Positions 17,097-25,755 are shown, counted from the stretch's first letter. The stretch: 35,081 nucleotides of DNA from Gammaproteobacteria bacterium (GCA_017853205.1 JAFMKB010000026.1:1-35081); one strand, 5' to 3'. Notes: a model not told the origin generated them from the letters alone. Translations and numbers: made by a program.

Positions 17097-17125
17097 AGTG
17101 TAGATCAGTGGGCGAGTTTCGGCAA
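17097..17125 (-). promoter_or_regulatory. Candidate purC promoter
   Basis: On the minus strand TTGCCG (-35, 17120-17125) and TACACT (-10, 17097-17102) each match four of six consensus bases and are separated by exactly 17 bases. This predicts a leader of about 50 bases before the purC ATG. Assigned by eye only. Confidence 0.35.
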
Positions 17126-17306
17126 AGAAGCATGGACGAGCCGCGAATATAGAGGAGGTCTGGGCGCCACCGTCTGAGAAATTACGCTGAAGAGCCGATG
17201 TGTGGGGGTTGTCCTGGCAAACTGACTGAGAAATCCGACTGAGAAACCCTATTTGAGGAATCTTTCGTGCATGTCTCTCTCACGAGTCTTTTGTAATGGA
17301 CGTGCA

Positions 17307-17341
17307 GAGAGAAAACAAAAGAGAGAACAAAAGAGAAAAAA
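17307..17341. repeat. Tandem purine-rich repeat beside tRNA-Thr
   Basis: Three imperfect units follow each other: GAGAGAAAACAAAA (17307-17320), GAGAGAACAAAA (17321-17332) and GAGAAAAAA (17333-17341). On the minus strand this places T6 and further T-rich runs directly after the encoded CCA end of the tRNA, so it probably helps transcription end or 3' trimming. Confidence 0.5.
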
Positions 17342-17419
17342 TGGTGCCGCCACCAAGAGTCGAACTCGGGACCTGCTGATTACAAGTCAGCTGCTCTACC
17401 ACGGCTGAGCTATAGCGGC
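17342..17419 (-). tRNA. tRNA-Thr (anticodon UGU)
   Basis: The minus strand folds into a full cloverleaf. Acceptor arms are GCCGCTA and TGGCGGC with one G-T pair, the D arm is GCTC/GAGC with a 10-base loop, the anticodon stem is GCTGA/TCAGC with loop CTTGTAA giving anticodon TGT, and the T arm is CCGAG/CTTGG with TTCGACT. The discriminator is A and CCA is encoded (17342-17344). The sequence is very like other proteobacterial tRNA-Thr. It is a single gene, not part of a Tyr-Gly-Thr-tuf cluster, and no integrase lies near. Confidence 0.95.
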
Positions 17420-17467
17420 ACAATGTTTGATGGCGCTCAGAACGAGCTCCGTCTAACAAGGCGCGCA

Positions 17468-17495
17468 GTTTAACCACAAACTCCGAGCGGTTCAA
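17468..17495 (-). promoter_or_regulatory. Promoter of tRNA-Thr
   Basis: On the minus strand TTGAAC (17490-17495) and TTAAAC (17468-17473) are spaced 16 bases and are followed by the GC-rich stretch TGCGCGCC, the type of discriminator found at growth-rate-controlled stable-RNA promoters. The start would lie about 40 bases before the mature 5' end. Confidence 0.5.
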
Positions 17496-17553
17496 TAGCC
17501 CAGTTGAGGATTTTTTTCATCAGCCGTGAACCGCTCACTCACACTTATTACCC

Positions 17554-17597
17554 CTCGTTACCCCGTGACAGTTGCTAACTATGGGGTGGGTGACGAG
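17554..17597. promoter_or_regulatory. Inverted repeat overlapping pgi -35 region
   Basis: CTCGTTACCC (17554-17563) and GGGTGACGAG (17588-17597) pair over 10 positions with one G-T wobble around a 24-base loop. The right arm covers the candidate -35 box of pgi. Half-sites of this length about 34 bases (three turns) apart could be a regulator site. The role is inference. Confidence 0.3.
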
Positions 17598-17619
17598 TAT
17601 GTAGATTCACGATTATGCT
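17590..17619 (+). promoter_or_regulatory. Candidate pgi promoter
   Basis: GTGACG (17590-17595) and TATGCT (17614-17619) each match four consensus bases with an 18-base spacer. This is the best pair seen upstream of pgi, but it is weak. Confidence 0.25.
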
Positions 17620-17742
17620 AAAGTGCGTCCTATCGCTAACCCTTCAGCCGTCGGCGTTAACTCGAACGTCTCTGCCGCCTGAGAACCTTAACATTGCAGG
17701 CGTAGTAAAGACCTTAACCCATCGCGATTCACAGGCAAGTGT

Positions 17743-19407
17743 ATGACATTTAGTAGAAACCGCGCCGCAATCGAAGCCTTAGATTCGCGGCTTCGCACAT
17801 TCGCAAGCCAGCTCCTACCTCTAGCCGAAGGCTACGGTCAGCGCGATTCACAGACACTCAAGCTGCTTTTCGCGAATGACGCCGAGCGCAGTGCGAAGTT
17901 CAGCCTCACCGTAGACGAGATTCATCTCGACTATTCGAAAAGTCTCATCGACTCGCAGGCGCTTGCCGCATTAGCTGAACTCGCCGAGGCCTGTGGCATG
18001 CAGGGCGCGATTGGCGCACTTTTTCGTGGCGCAAAAATCAATCAGTCGGAGGGACGCGCCGCGCTGCACACGTCGCTTCGCAGCCCCTTCGCCGCGAATG
18101 CGCCGCACGCGGCGCTGGTGAGCGAAACACTTGCCTCTCTGCGAGAGTTCGTGGGCCGCATTCATTCGGGCACATGGACAGGCTACGACGGCCGAGCAAT
18201 TGAAACGGTCATCAACCTGGGCATCGGCGGCTCGGATCTTGGTCCTGCTATGGTGGTCGATGCGCTCGCCGATTTCGCCCAAGGAAGACCCGATGTTCGC
18301 TTCGTCTCTAACGTAGACCCCGCGCATCTTACCCGCACGCTCAGAGGACTCGACCCCGCGACCACGCTCTTCATCGTGGCCTCGAAGACCTTCGGCACGC
18401 TCGAAACCCTCACCAATGCGCGAGCCGCGCGCGACTGGCTCGTTGCTGCCAGCGACGAGACCGCTGTTTCTCGACACTTCGTGGCGGTTTCTGCAAACAT
18501 TGCTGCAGCGTGTGACTTTGGCATCGAACAAACAAATATTTTCCCCTTATGGGATTGGGTCGGCGGGCGCTTCTCATTATGGTCAGTGATTGGACTGCCT
18601 ATCGCTCTTGCGATCGGCTTCAAGGCGTTCGAAGAATTATTGGCCGGCGCACACGCGATGGACACGCATTTCGAGACTGCACCACTGCATAAAAACCTGC
18701 CCGTGATTTCGGCACTTATCGCCTATTGGTACAGACAATACGGCGCGAGTCCGAGCACCGCTGTAGTACCCTATAGCCAAGACCTTAGCCTGTTCCCTGC
18801 CTATCTTCAGCAGCTTTATATGGAGAGCCTAGGAAAATCCATCAGTCGAGAGGGCGCAGTTATCACTCAGGGGACCTCAGAAATAATTTGGGGAAGCGCC
18901 GGCACGAACGGTCAGCATTCGTATTTTCAGCAATTGCACCAAGGCACTGAGTTCACGCCGGTTGAATTTATCGCACTGGCCACGGCAAGCGTTGATAACG
19001 CTGACGAGCGACACCGACATCTACTTGCGAACTGCTTGAGCCAAAGCATGGCGCTAATGAATGGCGACGAAGCCAGCGCTGACATCGGAGGCGTGAACTG
19101 GGATCCACAAAAGACAATCAAAGGAAACAGGCCTAGCACAACGCTGCTTATCAAGCAGCTTACCCCGCGAAATCTAGGCTCGCTGATCGCCCTCTACGAG
19201 CACAAAGTGTTTGCACTTAGCGTGCTGTGGAATATTAATGCTTTCGATCAATGGGGTGTGGAGCTAGGTAAACGCCTTTCGAAGGACGTGTATGCGGCGC
19301 TCTGCGAACCGGCTCAATCTTCTGGGTCAGCGGAGTCCGCGTCGACACTCGATGCATCGACGCGCGCGCTTGTTCACATGATTAACAGCTGGCGAGATCC
19401 GCGCTAG
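17743..19407 (+). CDS. pgi: Glucose-6-phosphate isomerase
   Basis: Interconverts glucose-6-phosphate and fructose-6-phosphate in glycolysis/gluconeogenesis and links to sugar-nucleotide synthesis. The 554-residue protein is close to the E. coli length (549). Diagnostic blocks are INLGIGGSDLGPAMV, VASKTFGTLETLTNA, DWVGGRFSLWSVIGLPIAL, the PGI signature around QQLYMESLGKS, the catalytic region GTNGQHSYFQQLHQGTEF with its histidine, and the C-terminal QWGVELGKRL. AGGC lies ahead of the ATG with suitable distance. It ends 18 bases from the convergent ppnP gene. The manC–galU–manB genes downstream use its products, a sensible functional neighbourhood though on the opposite strand. Confidence 0.96.
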   Translation: MTFSRNRAAIEALDSRLRTFASQLLPLAEGYGQRDSQTLKLLFANDAERSAKFSLTVDEIHLDYSKSLIDSQALAALAELAEACGMQGAIGALFRGAKINQSEGRAALHTSLRSPFAANAPHAALVSETLASLREFVGRIHSGTWTGYDGRAIETVINLGIGGSDLGPAMVVDALADFAQGRPDVRFVSNVDPAHLTRTLRGLDPATTLFIVASKTFGTLETLTNARAARDWLVAASDETAVSRHFVAVSANIAAACDFGIEQTNIFPLWDWVGGRFSLWSVIGLPIALAIGFKAFEELLAGAHAMDTHFETAPLHKNLPVISALIAYWYRQYGASPSTAVVPYSQDLSLFPAYLQQLYMESLGKSISREGAVITQGTSEIIWGSAGTNGQHSYFQQLHQGTEFTPVEFIALATASVDNADERHRHLLANCLSQSMALMNGDEASADIGGVNWDPQKTIKGNRPSTTLLIKQLTPRNLGSLIALYEHKVFALSVLWNINAFDQWGVELGKRLSKDVYAALCEPAQSSGSAESASTLDASTRALVHMINSWRDPR

Positions 19408-19425
19408 CGCAGCAGCGACTGATCA

Positions 19426-19743
19426 TTAATCGTCGAGGTAGGCGCAGCAGTAGTCAGTCACAGCGCTTACATTCACCTTAAATGAGGCATTCGCAGGCAC
19501 CTCAAACGACTCGCCACCGACAATATTTAGCCATTCGCTTTTTCCGGGCAACAAGACTGACAGTGCACCCGACATAATGTCCATTATCTCGCGCTTCGCT
19601 GTGCCAAACTCATACTCGCCTGGCTGCATGATTCCGAGTGACTGAGTCGAGCCATCGGAGAACTCAATCGTGCGACTTGTCACTTTGCCGTCGAAGTAGA
19701 CGTTGGCCGCCTTAATAATGGTGACGTTTTCGAATTTAGACAT
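19426..19743 (-). CDS. ppnP: Pyrimidine/purine nucleoside phosphorylase PpnP
   Basis: Phosphorolysis of diverse nucleosides to base plus ribose-1-phosphate. The 105-residue single-domain cupin-like protein (DUF1255, YaiE type) shows FENVTIIKAANVYFDGKV, TRTIEF-like SRTIEFSDGS, LGIMQPGEYEF, EIMDIMSGALSVLLPG and the tail FEVPANASFKVNV. E. coli YaiE has 94 residues. The ATG at 19743 is preferred because AAGGA lies 7 bases upstream and the family starts near this point; an upstream start would add nine residues. It stands alone, convergent with pgi and downstream of manB on the same strand after 170 bases, so it probably has its own promoter, which I could not identify. Confidence 0.9.
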   Translation of the reverse strand: MSKFENVTIIKAANVYFDGKVTSRTIEFSDGSTQSLGIMQPGEYEFGTAKREIMDIMSGALSVLLPGKSEWLNIVGGESFEVPANASFKVNVSAVTDYCCAYLDD

Positions 19744-19913
19744 GCTTATATCCTTCGAGTAACCAGCCAATTGAGAGACTCAGGCTGGAGGAGTTAAATG
19801 AAATTTAGCGAGTACAAAATGCGCGCGATTCTAACGACAACCGGCTGTTTACACCAGTCGCGAATCAACTCAGCCTTGATTGGCTTTCTTTGGCTTTTAT
19901 GGCTTCGAGAAAA

Positions 19914-21269
19914 TCAGGCCTGTGACATCAAATCCAGGAGTTCGGCTGTCTTCTCGCGCATCAGCGCCTCATCTCCGCGCGACTCGACATTGAGTCGCAC
20001 GACAGGCTCGGTATTCGATAGCCGTAAATTAAATCGCCATGCGTCAAAGCGCATACTCAGGCCATCGACATTCTCGACAGCGATCGCCGCGGACTCATAG
20101 CGCGCCCGCGTAGCGGCGAGCAGCGCTTCCGGGTTTGCGATAGTGCGGTTAATCTCACCACTGGCTGGGAACGCCTGCATGCGCTCATCAACAAGCTGGG
20201 ATAAGCGCTTACCTCTCGCTGCCATGAGCGCCGTCACCAACAGCCATGGCACCATGCCGCTGTCGCTGTAGTAGAAGTCTCTAAAATAATGGTGCGCACT
20301 CATCTCCCCACCATAAACAGCCTTATCTGCACGCAGCGACTCTTTCATGTAAGCGTGTCCTGTCATGCTCTGGATGGCCTTGCCACCGGCAGCAGCGACA
20401 ATCTCCTGAGTATTCCAAGTGAGTCTTGGATCATGGACGATTTTCGCGCCGGGTTCAGCGTCTAAAAACACCTGCGCGAGCAGACCTACCAAGTAGTAGC
20501 CTTCGATAAAGCGGCCATTTTCGTCGAAGAAAAAACAACGATCAAAGTCACCGTCCCAAGCAATACCGAGATCGGCTTTGTGTTCAAGAATAGCCGCAGT
20601 TGTCGGCGCTCGGTTCTCTTCAAGCATGGGATTCGGTACCCCGTTTGGAAAGTGTCCGTCTGGTTCATGATGCACACGGATTATCTCAAAGGGCAGCAAT
20701 GGCTCGAGCATATCAATCGTGGCGCCTGCTCCACCGTTGCCGGCATTGCAGACGATTTTCAATGGTTTTAATTTGTCGACTTCGACAAAGCTCAACAGCT
20801 TAGCAAGATAGGCGCCGCGCAGATCAGCGAAGTCGATTGCGCCCTGCAGCGCGGGTTTGGCAAACTCATTTTTCTCTGCAAGGTCTTTTATTGCGAGCAA
20901 GCCGGTGTCGGCGCTCACCGGCAGCGAGCCTTCGCGCACGAACTTCATGCCGTTGTAGTCTGCAGGATTGTGGCTTGCGGTCACCATGATCCCGCCATCA
21001 TAACCAAGGTGACTGGTGGCGAAATATATTTCCTCGGTGCCGCACTGGCCAATGTTCGTGACATCGGCACCGCCGTCGGTAAGCCCGCGACTCAGGGCGG
21101 CACACAACTCTTGGCTCGTTAGTCTAATATCGAAACCGACGACGACGCTTTTAGGTTTCAAATGTGCTGCGAATGCGCGTCCAATCCGGTAGGCGACATC
21201 GGCATTTAACTGCTCAGGCACGCGTCCACGTATGTCATAAGCTTTGAAGCAATCGAGTGCTTGAACCAT
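19914..21269 (-). CDS. manB: Phosphomannomutase/phosphoglucomutase
   Basis: Converts mannose-6-P to mannose-1-P (and possibly glucose-6-P to glucose-1-P) for sugar-nucleotide synthesis. The 451-residue alpha-D-phosphohexomutase has the phosphoserine loop MVTASHNPADYNGMKF with Ser99, the metal loop DGDFDR with Asp239, Asp241 and Asp243, the sugar-binding loop GGEMSAHHYFRDFYYSDSG, and the phosphate-binding RLSNTEP near the C-terminus. This is the CpsG/ManB type. The ATG is 4 bases after the galU stop, so translation coupling is likely. With manC and galU it supplies GDP-mannose and UDP-glucose. No terminator with a T tract was found after it. Confidence 0.92.
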   Translation of the reverse strand: MVQALDCFKAYDIRGRVPEQLNADVAYRIGRAFAAHLKPKSVVVGFDIRLTSQELCAALSRGLTDGGADVTNIGQCGTEEIYFATSHLGYDGGIMVTASHNPADYNGMKFVREGSLPVSADTGLLAIKDLAEKNEFAKPALQGAIDFADLRGAYLAKLLSFVEVDKLKPLKIVCNAGNGGAGATIDMLEPLLPFEIIRVHHEPDGHFPNGVPNPMLEENRAPTTAAILEHKADLGIAWDGDFDRCFFFDENGRFIEGYYLVGLLAQVFLDAEPGAKIVHDPRLTWNTQEIVAAAGGKAIQSMTGHAYMKESLRADKAVYGGEMSAHHYFRDFYYSDSGMVPWLLVTALMAARGKRLSQLVDERMQAFPASGEINRTIANPEALLAATRARYESAAIAVENVDGLSMRFDAWRFNLRLSNTEPVVRLNVESRGDEALMREKTAELLDLMSQA

Positions 21270-21273
21270 TTAG

Positions 21274-22116
21274 CTATTGCTCGCTCTCTGAATGAATAGT
21301 GCGCCGATACAACACATTCGTCGCGTCGATATAACCTTCGACACTGCCACAGTCGAAGCGTTTGCCGTCGAAGCGACAGGCTAGTACCTGTCCCTGAGAC
21401 GCGAGGGTTTGCAGCGCATCGGTAAGCTGAACCTCACCGTTGCGGCCCGGCGCAGTGTTGCGCAATACCTCAAAAATAGCCGGCGTGAGAATATAACGTC
21501 CGATGATAGCAAGATTGCTCGGCGCCGCCGCCGGCTCTGGTTTCTCTACCATCTCATTCACCCGGAAAAGCCCCTCTCTTTCCTCGACCCCAGAGATCAC
21601 GCCGTAACGAGAAACCTGATCAAGCGGCACCTCTTCAATGGCAACAATACAACAGCGATACTGCTCATAGAGCGCGGTCATCTGCGCCAGAACCGAGTCG
21701 CTTTCGGTTAGGCAGAAATCATCAGCTAACAATACAGCAAAGGGCTCATCGCCAATCAGTGTTTCGCCGACAAGAATCGCATGGCCGAGACCGAGCATCT
21801 CGTTCTGGCGCGTGTAGGAGAAGGTGCAGCGGTTAATTAAGTCACGCGTGCCGTCTAGGAGACTTTCTTTATCTGATCCTGCTATTTGATGCTCTAATTC
21901 AAAACTGATGTCGAAATGATCTTCTATCGCGCGCTTGCCGCGACCCGTAACTATCGCCATCCCTGTGATGCCTGCGTCCAGCGCCTCCTCCACGCCGTAT
22001 TGGATTAGCGGCTTGGTAACGAGTGGCAGCATCTCCTTAGGCATCGCCTTGGTCGCCGGCAGAAATCGAGTGCCGTATCCCGCGGCAGGAAATAAACATT
22101 TATTAATAAGTCCCAC
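21274..22116 (-). CDS. galU: UTP–glucose-1-phosphate uridylyltransferase
   Basis: Makes UDP-glucose from UTP and glucose-1-P for polysaccharide and lipopolysaccharide. The 280-residue nucleotidyltransferase has the N-terminal FPAAGYGTRFLPATKAMPKE, the lysine-containing MVEKP, EVQLTDAL and FDCGSVEGYIDA near the end. The start is a GTG at 22116 with GAGGAG placed 6 bases upstream, so a non-ATG start is well supported. A TATAAT is present at 22135-22140 on the minus strand, but it would put the transcript start on the ribosome binding site. It lies 98 bases after manC and 4 bases before manB. Confidence 0.94.
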   Translation of the reverse strand: MGLINKCLFPAAGYGTRFLPATKAMPKEMLPLVTKPLIQYGVEEALDAGITGMAIVTGRGKRAIEDHFDISFELEHQIAGSDKESLLDGTRDLINRCTFSYTRQNEMLGLGHAILVGETLIGDEPFAVLLADDFCLTESDSVLAQMTALYEQYRCCIVAIEEVPLDQVSRYGVISGVEEREGLFRVNEMVEKPEPAAAPSNLAIIGRYILTPAIFEVLRNTAPGRNGEVQLTDALQTLASQGQVLACRFDGKRFDCGSVEGYIDATNVLYRRTIHSESEQ

Positions 22117-22214
22117 TGCTAACTCCTCGTTCCAATTATAGAGACGAACAGACTTCGATGCGCTTGCTTACCACTTGGCTTGAGTCACTTAGCAGGGCAC
22201 TAGCCCTTAACGCA

Positions 22215-23678
22215 TTAACCCGGCAGCCGCCCATAATTATCTTCGTAGCGCTCAATATCGTCTTCGCCCAAATAGTCGCCAACCTGCACCTCGATCAGCT
22301 CGATAGGCGCATCTCCTAGATTACTAAGTCTATGTTTACTGCCTTTGGGGATGAACGTAGACTCGTTGGGCTGGAGATCGATTACCTTCTCGTCACATTC
22401 GACGCGACCAACGCCAGTAAGCATGACCCAGTGTTCTGCGCGGTGTTGATGCGATTGCAGCGACAGAGAAGAGCGAGGATTAACCACGATTCGTTTCACC
22501 TGAAACCCCTGCCCGCTTGCAAGCGACTCAAAGCTTCCCCACGGTCGCCTCTCGCGGCGATGCGCTAGACGCTCGCTTCGCCCGAGAGCCTGTAACTGAT
22601 CGACGATTTTCTTGACGCCTTGAGCATCCTCGCGATTTGCCACCAAAACAGCATCGGGGGTTTCGATAATTATTGCATCGCGCACGCCAACCGCAGCGAC
22701 AAGTCTGGATTCGCTCTGAATGTAACTTCCGTAAACTTCCTCGGTCAGCACGTCGCCGCTCACCACATTATCATCGCCGTCTTTTACCTGCACCGACCAC
22801 AGGGCGTCCCACGCGCCTAGGTCATTCCAGCCTGCATTCAAAGGTACAGCTGCAACCCCACCCGCCTTCTCCATTACCGCATAATCGATAGAGTCGGAGC
22901 GGCAGCGGTGAAACTCGGCATCGGGAATACGGGCAAAATCTGTTTCTCGCTCGAGCGCTGCATGAGTTGCCGTGCACGTCTCGTGGATGTCAGTCGCGTG
23001 AATTTTTAAATGTTTCAAGAAAACCGACGCCCTGAATAGGAACATGCCGCTATTCCAAAGGTAGTCTCCCTCGTCGACATACCGCTGCGCGGTCGCGAGG
23101 TCGGGTTTCTCGACAAACTTAACGACATCAACACCACCCCCTGCTATTTCATCTCCCTGCTGCAGATAGCCATAGCCGATCTCGGGGCTGCGCGGTGGAA
23201 TACCGAAGGTAACGAGGCGAGATGACATCGCTAGGGTGCGTGCAATCCCGATGGCGCGATGGAGTGACGCGGTATCTTCGATCAAGTGATCCGCAGGCAG
23301 CACGAGCAATAGCGGATCCTCACCCAACGCCATGGCCTCCATCGCTGCGAGCGCGATTGCAGGCGCAGTGTTGCGCCCGTAGGGCTCAAGGAGCAGCTGC
23401 GCCCCAACGTCTATCTGACGAAGTTGCTCAGCGACGACAAATCGATGCTCTTCGCTGCAAACGACTATCGGCTCCGCAACGCCATCTAGGCCTTTTACGC
23501 GTTCGAGCGTGTTTTGAAAAAGCGAGCCAACCATGCCCGGAATCTCAATATACTGTTTGGGCAACAGCGCTCTTGATACGGGCCAGAGGCGCGAACCAAC
23601 CCCGCCCGAGATCACTACCGGGATCAGGGTTGCAAATGACAGGGAGGAAGAGCCTAACGAGGGTTTAATTTCGGACAC
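22215..23678 (-). CDS. manC: Mannose-1-P guanylyltransferase / mannose-6-P isomerase
   Basis: Bifunctional type II enzyme (AlgA/CpsB/ManC) giving GDP-mannose from mannose-1-P and GTP, and mannose-6-P from fructose-6-P. The 487 residues comprise the nucleotidyltransferase domain with VVISGGVGSRLWPVSR (21-36) and LLPKQ, VEKPD and GWNDLGAWDALW, followed by a cupin isomerase domain with RRPWGSFESL, the histidines of LQSHQHRAEHW, and the TFIPKGSKHRLSN block. The only upstream in-frame start seen is a GTG at 23678 with a weak AGAG site; it leaves about 18 residues before the usual N-terminus. First gene of the manC–galU–manB run, divergent from fabA. Confidence 0.93.
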   Translation of the reverse strand: MSEIKPSLGSSSLSFATLIPVVISGGVGSRLWPVSRALLPKQYIEIPGMVGSLFQNTLERVKGLDGVAEPIVVCSEEHRFVVAEQLRQIDVGAQLLLEPYGRNTAPAIALAAMEAMALGEDPLLLVLPADHLIEDTASLHRAIGIARTLAMSSRLVTFGIPPRSPEIGYGYLQQGDEIAGGGVDVVKFVEKPDLATAQRYVDEGDYLWNSGMFLFRASVFLKHLKIHATDIHETCTATHAALERETDFARIPDAEFHRCRSDSIDYAVMEKAGGVAAVPLNAGWNDLGAWDALWSVQVKDGDDNVVSGDVLTEEVYGSYIQSESRLVAAVGVRDAIIIETPDAVLVANREDAQGVKKIVDQLQALGRSERLAHRRERRPWGSFESLASGQGFQVKRIVVNPRSSLSLQSHQHRAEHWVMLTGVGRVECDEKVIDLQPNESTFIPKGSKHRLSNLGDAPIELIEVQVGDYLGEDDIERYEDNYGRLPG

Positions 23679-23890
23679 AAATTCTCTACTCTGAGGCGAC
23701 TTGGCGAGCGCCGCTTTTTGGGAGTCCGCATTCTAGCAAAGAAATTGTGACATCCATAAAACAGTCTGCAACCGAAAATCGCAACCGTCTCAAGACTCAC
23801 GAATATCAGTCGATTAATTAAATCTGTCGCGATAACATCGTCGATTAGAGTTTATGCCCCTATGGGCGCCAAAAGGAAAGCACTTAAAAC
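23679..23890. other. Divergent intergenic region manC/fabA
   Basis: A 212-base region between manC and fabA. It is AT-richer than the genes and holds TTAATTAA (about 23814-23821), two copies of GTCGATTA and a small stem GCCC-CTAT-GGGC in the fabA leader. I could not identify a convincing promoter pair, nor a site resembling the E. coli FadR or FabR operators. Confidence 0.4.
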
Positions 23891-24427
23891 ATGTCCGATG
23901 CCCCATTTGTGTTCGAACCCAAGAACGCCTACTCACTCGAAGAGCTTGTCGAATGTGGCTACGGCCGACTATTCGGCCCAGGTAAAGGCGTTTTGCCTGT
24001 CGATAATATGCTCATGCTGGATCGGATCACGGTCATCAATGACGACGGAGGTGAGTTTGGGCGTGGTAAAATTATCGCCGAGCTAGATATCCGTCCCGAC
24101 CTTTGGTTTTTCGACTGCCACTTCCCTGGCGACCCAGTGATGCCAGGGTGCCTTGGCCTCGATGCCCTGTGGCAGCTTGTCGGGTTCTGGCTCTGCTGGA
24201 GCGGACGCGAGGGCAAAGGTCGCGCGCTCGGCGTCGGCGAAGTGAAATTCAGCGGCGAGGTGCTGCCTACTTCGAAGCTCGTCACGTATGAGCTCGACAT
24301 AACGCGGACGATAGACCGCAGGCTGACTATGGGTATCGCCAACGGCACTGTCGCGGTTGATGGCCGCGAGATTTACTCGACTAAGAGCCTTAAGGTCGGC
24401 CTATTCCAGCCCGGTGCGACGTTTTAG
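23891..24427 (+). CDS. fabA: 3-hydroxydecanoyl-ACP dehydratase/isomerase FabA
   Basis: Dehydrates 3-hydroxydecanoyl-ACP and isomerises trans-2- to cis-3-decenoyl-ACP, the branch point to unsaturated fatty acids. The 178-residue single hotdog domain has the catalytic pair His77 in [16 protein letters not shown] and Asp91 in [11 protein letters not shown], matching the E. coli His70/Asp84 pair in spacing. [13 protein letters not shown] is a further FabA hallmark that separates it from FabZ. AAAAGGAAAG precedes the ATG at a rather long distance of about 10-14 bases. fabB follows after 90 bases, so the two are probably cotranscribed, the usual arrangement where FabA and FabB work together. Confidence 0.96.
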   Translation: MSDAPFVFEPKNAYSLEELVECGYGRLFGPGKGVLPVDNMLMLDRITVINDDGGEFGRGKIIAELDIRPDLWFFDCHFPGDPVMPGCLGLDALWQLVGFWLCWSGREGKGRALGVGEVKFSGEVLPTSKLVTYELDITRTIDRRLTMGIANGTVAVDGREIYSTKSLKVGLFQPGATF

Positions 24428-24468
24428 GTCGCCGCGGTCTCATGCCTTAACGCAAAAACGAAACAACC

Positions 24469-24491
24469 GAGTTCCTGCGCCTCTGGAACTC
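24469..24491. other. fabA–fabB intercistronic hairpin
   Basis: GAGTTCC (24469-24475) and GGAACTC (24485-24491) form a perfect 7-bp stem with a 9-base loop, 26 bases before the fabB ATG. It is followed by CACACATTTAAAG, so it is not an intrinsic terminator. It may affect mRNA stability or be a binding site. Confidence 0.35.
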
Positions 24492-24517
24492 CACACATTT
24501 AAAGATTGGTGAAATAT

Positions 24518-25735
24518 ATGCGTCGCGTGGTGGTAACTGGAATCGGTATCATTTCTTGTCTCGGCAACAATAAAGAAGAAGTTCTCGACTCACTTAAGCA
24601 GGGCCGCAGCGGCATTAAACACAATCAAAGTTACGTCGACGTCGGCATGCGCAGCCACATCAGTGGCAGCGTTGAAATCAATGCCGAAGAGCTCATCGAC
24701 CGAAAACTCTATCGCTTCATGGGGGATGCTGCAGCGTATGCCTATCTCTCAATGAAAGAGGCGGTAGAAGACTCCGGTCTCAACGAGGAGCAAGTGTCTA
24801 ATTTTCGCACCGGCTTAGTAGTCGGCTCAGGTGGCGGCTCCTCCGAACAGCAGCTAGAGTCTACCGACATAATGCGTGAAAAAGGCCTGCGCCGCGTTGG
24901 CCCCTACCGCATCACCCGTACGATGAGCAGCACCGTGTCGGCCTGCCTCGCAACGCCCTTTAAGATTAAGGGCGTCAACTACACCATTTCATCGGCCTGC
25001 GCGACGAGCGCACACTGCATAGGCCATGCCGCAGAGCTTATTCAACTGGGTAAACAAGACGTTGTCTTTGCTGGCGGTGGCGAAGCAGAGCATTGGACTA
25101 TGTCACACATGTTTGATGCGATGGGTGCGCTTTCTACCAATTACAATGACACCCCTGACAAGGCCTCGCGCGCGTTTGACGCGGCCCGCGATGGCTTCGT
25201 GATAGCCGGTGGAGGTGCGGTATTGGTAATAGAAGAGCTGGAGCACGCGAAGGCTCGCGGCGCCAAAATCTACGCAGAGCTCACCGGTTACGGCGCCACC
25301 TCTGACGGCTACGACATGGTTGCGCCGTCTGGCGAAGGCGGCGCACGCGCCATGCAGATGGCGATGCACGGTCTTGAGGGATCGGTCGACTACATCAATA
25401 CGCACGGGACTAGCACACCCGCCGGCGACGTTTCCGAGCTGAGAGCGATCAAGAATGTCTTCGGCGACGCCGTCCCGACGCTCAACTCTACCAAGTCACT
25501 CAGCGGCCACTCCTTGGGCGCGGCAGGCGCTCAGGAGGCAATTTATAGCCTGCTGATGATGGGTAATGATTTCATCGCAGCCTCGGCAAACGTGGACACG
25601 CTGGACCCTGAGGCAGAAGGCCTGCCCATCGCGGTTGAACGAATAGACAACATCAAACTCGATCGCGTGATGTCCAATAGCTTTGGCTTCGGCGGAACCA
25701 ATGCGTGCCTCGTGTTCGACAGATTCAACGACTAG
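24518..25735 (+). CDS. fabB: 3-oxoacyl-ACP synthase I FabB
   Basis: Condenses malonyl-ACP with acyl-ACP, including the cis-3-decenoyl-ACP made by FabA, to extend unsaturated chains. The 405-residue ketosynthase (E. coli 406) has the nucleophile Cys161 in [14 protein letters not shown], His295 in [11 protein letters not shown], Lys325 in NSTKS and His330 in [10 protein letters not shown], plus the C-terminal [14 protein letters not shown] at 24506 is in frame, but the ATG at 24518 gives the standard [11 protein letters not shown]-terminus and has GGTGA about 5 bases upstream. The next gene begins 20 bases downstream with its own AAGGAG, suggesting one transcript with fabA. Confidence 0.96.
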   Translation: MRRVVVTGIGIISCLGNNKEEVLDSLKQGRSGIKHNQSYVDVGMRSHISGSVEINAEELIDRKLYRFMGDAAAYAYLSMKEAVEDSGLNEEQVSNFRTGLVVGSGGGSSEQQLESTDIMREKGLRRVGPYRITRTMSSTVSACLATPFKIKGVNYTISSACATSAHCIGHAAELIQLGKQDVVFAGGGEAEHWTMSHMFDAMGALSTNYNDTPDKASRAFDAARDGFVIAGGGAVLVIEELEHAKARGAKIYAELTGYGATSDGYDMVAPSGEGGARAMQMAMHGLEGSVDYINTHGTSTPAGDVSELRAIKNVFGDAVPTLNSTKSLSGHSLGAAGAQEAIYSLLMMGNDFIAASANVDTLDPEAEGLPIAVERIDNIKLDRVMSNSFGFGGTNACLVFDRFND

Positions 25736-25755
25736 CAATCAAAAAGGAGTCGACT

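Larger units (their letters stand above)
17038..17341. other. 304-base intergenic region upstream of purC
   Basis: No gene is apparent between purC and the tRNA. It holds the purC promoter candidate (17097-17125), the CGAGATCTCG palindrome (17043-17052), three copies of CTGAGAAA (17174, 17226 and 17239, the last two as GACTGAGAAA 13 bases apart) and the purine-rich tandem repeat beside the tRNA. A loose inverted pair TCTTTTGT/ACAAAAGA flanks 17287-17321. Confidence 0.4.
17420..17742. other. Intergenic region between tRNA-Thr and pgi
   Basis: This 323-base stretch between divergent genes carries the tRNA promoter (minus strand), a T7 run at 17511-17517 without a hairpin, the inverted repeat 17554-17597 and the pgi promoter candidate. 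No coding stretch with a convincing start was found. The pgi leader would be about 115 bases long. Confidence 0.4.

Noticed and set aside
17342..17419. tRNA-Thr as an attachment site for an integrated element
   Set aside because: No integrase, no repeated tRNA 3' end and only housekeeping genes on both sides.
17280..17495. Small minus-strand frame across the tRNA gene
   Set aside because: It covers the whole tRNA-Thr and its promoter; the RNA structure explains the sequence.
17724..17853. Direct repeat GCGATTCACAG (17724-17734 and 17843-17853)
   Set aside because: Only 11 bases, one copy is inside pgi coding sequence; chance is likely.
17971..18531. 186-codon minus-strand frame inside pgi
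   Set aside because: Antisense to conserved pgi motifs; a by-product of codon bias.
22135..22140. TATAAT upstream of galU as its promoter
   Set aside because: The start point would fall on the ribosome binding site and there is no fitting -35; galU is probably transcribed from manC.
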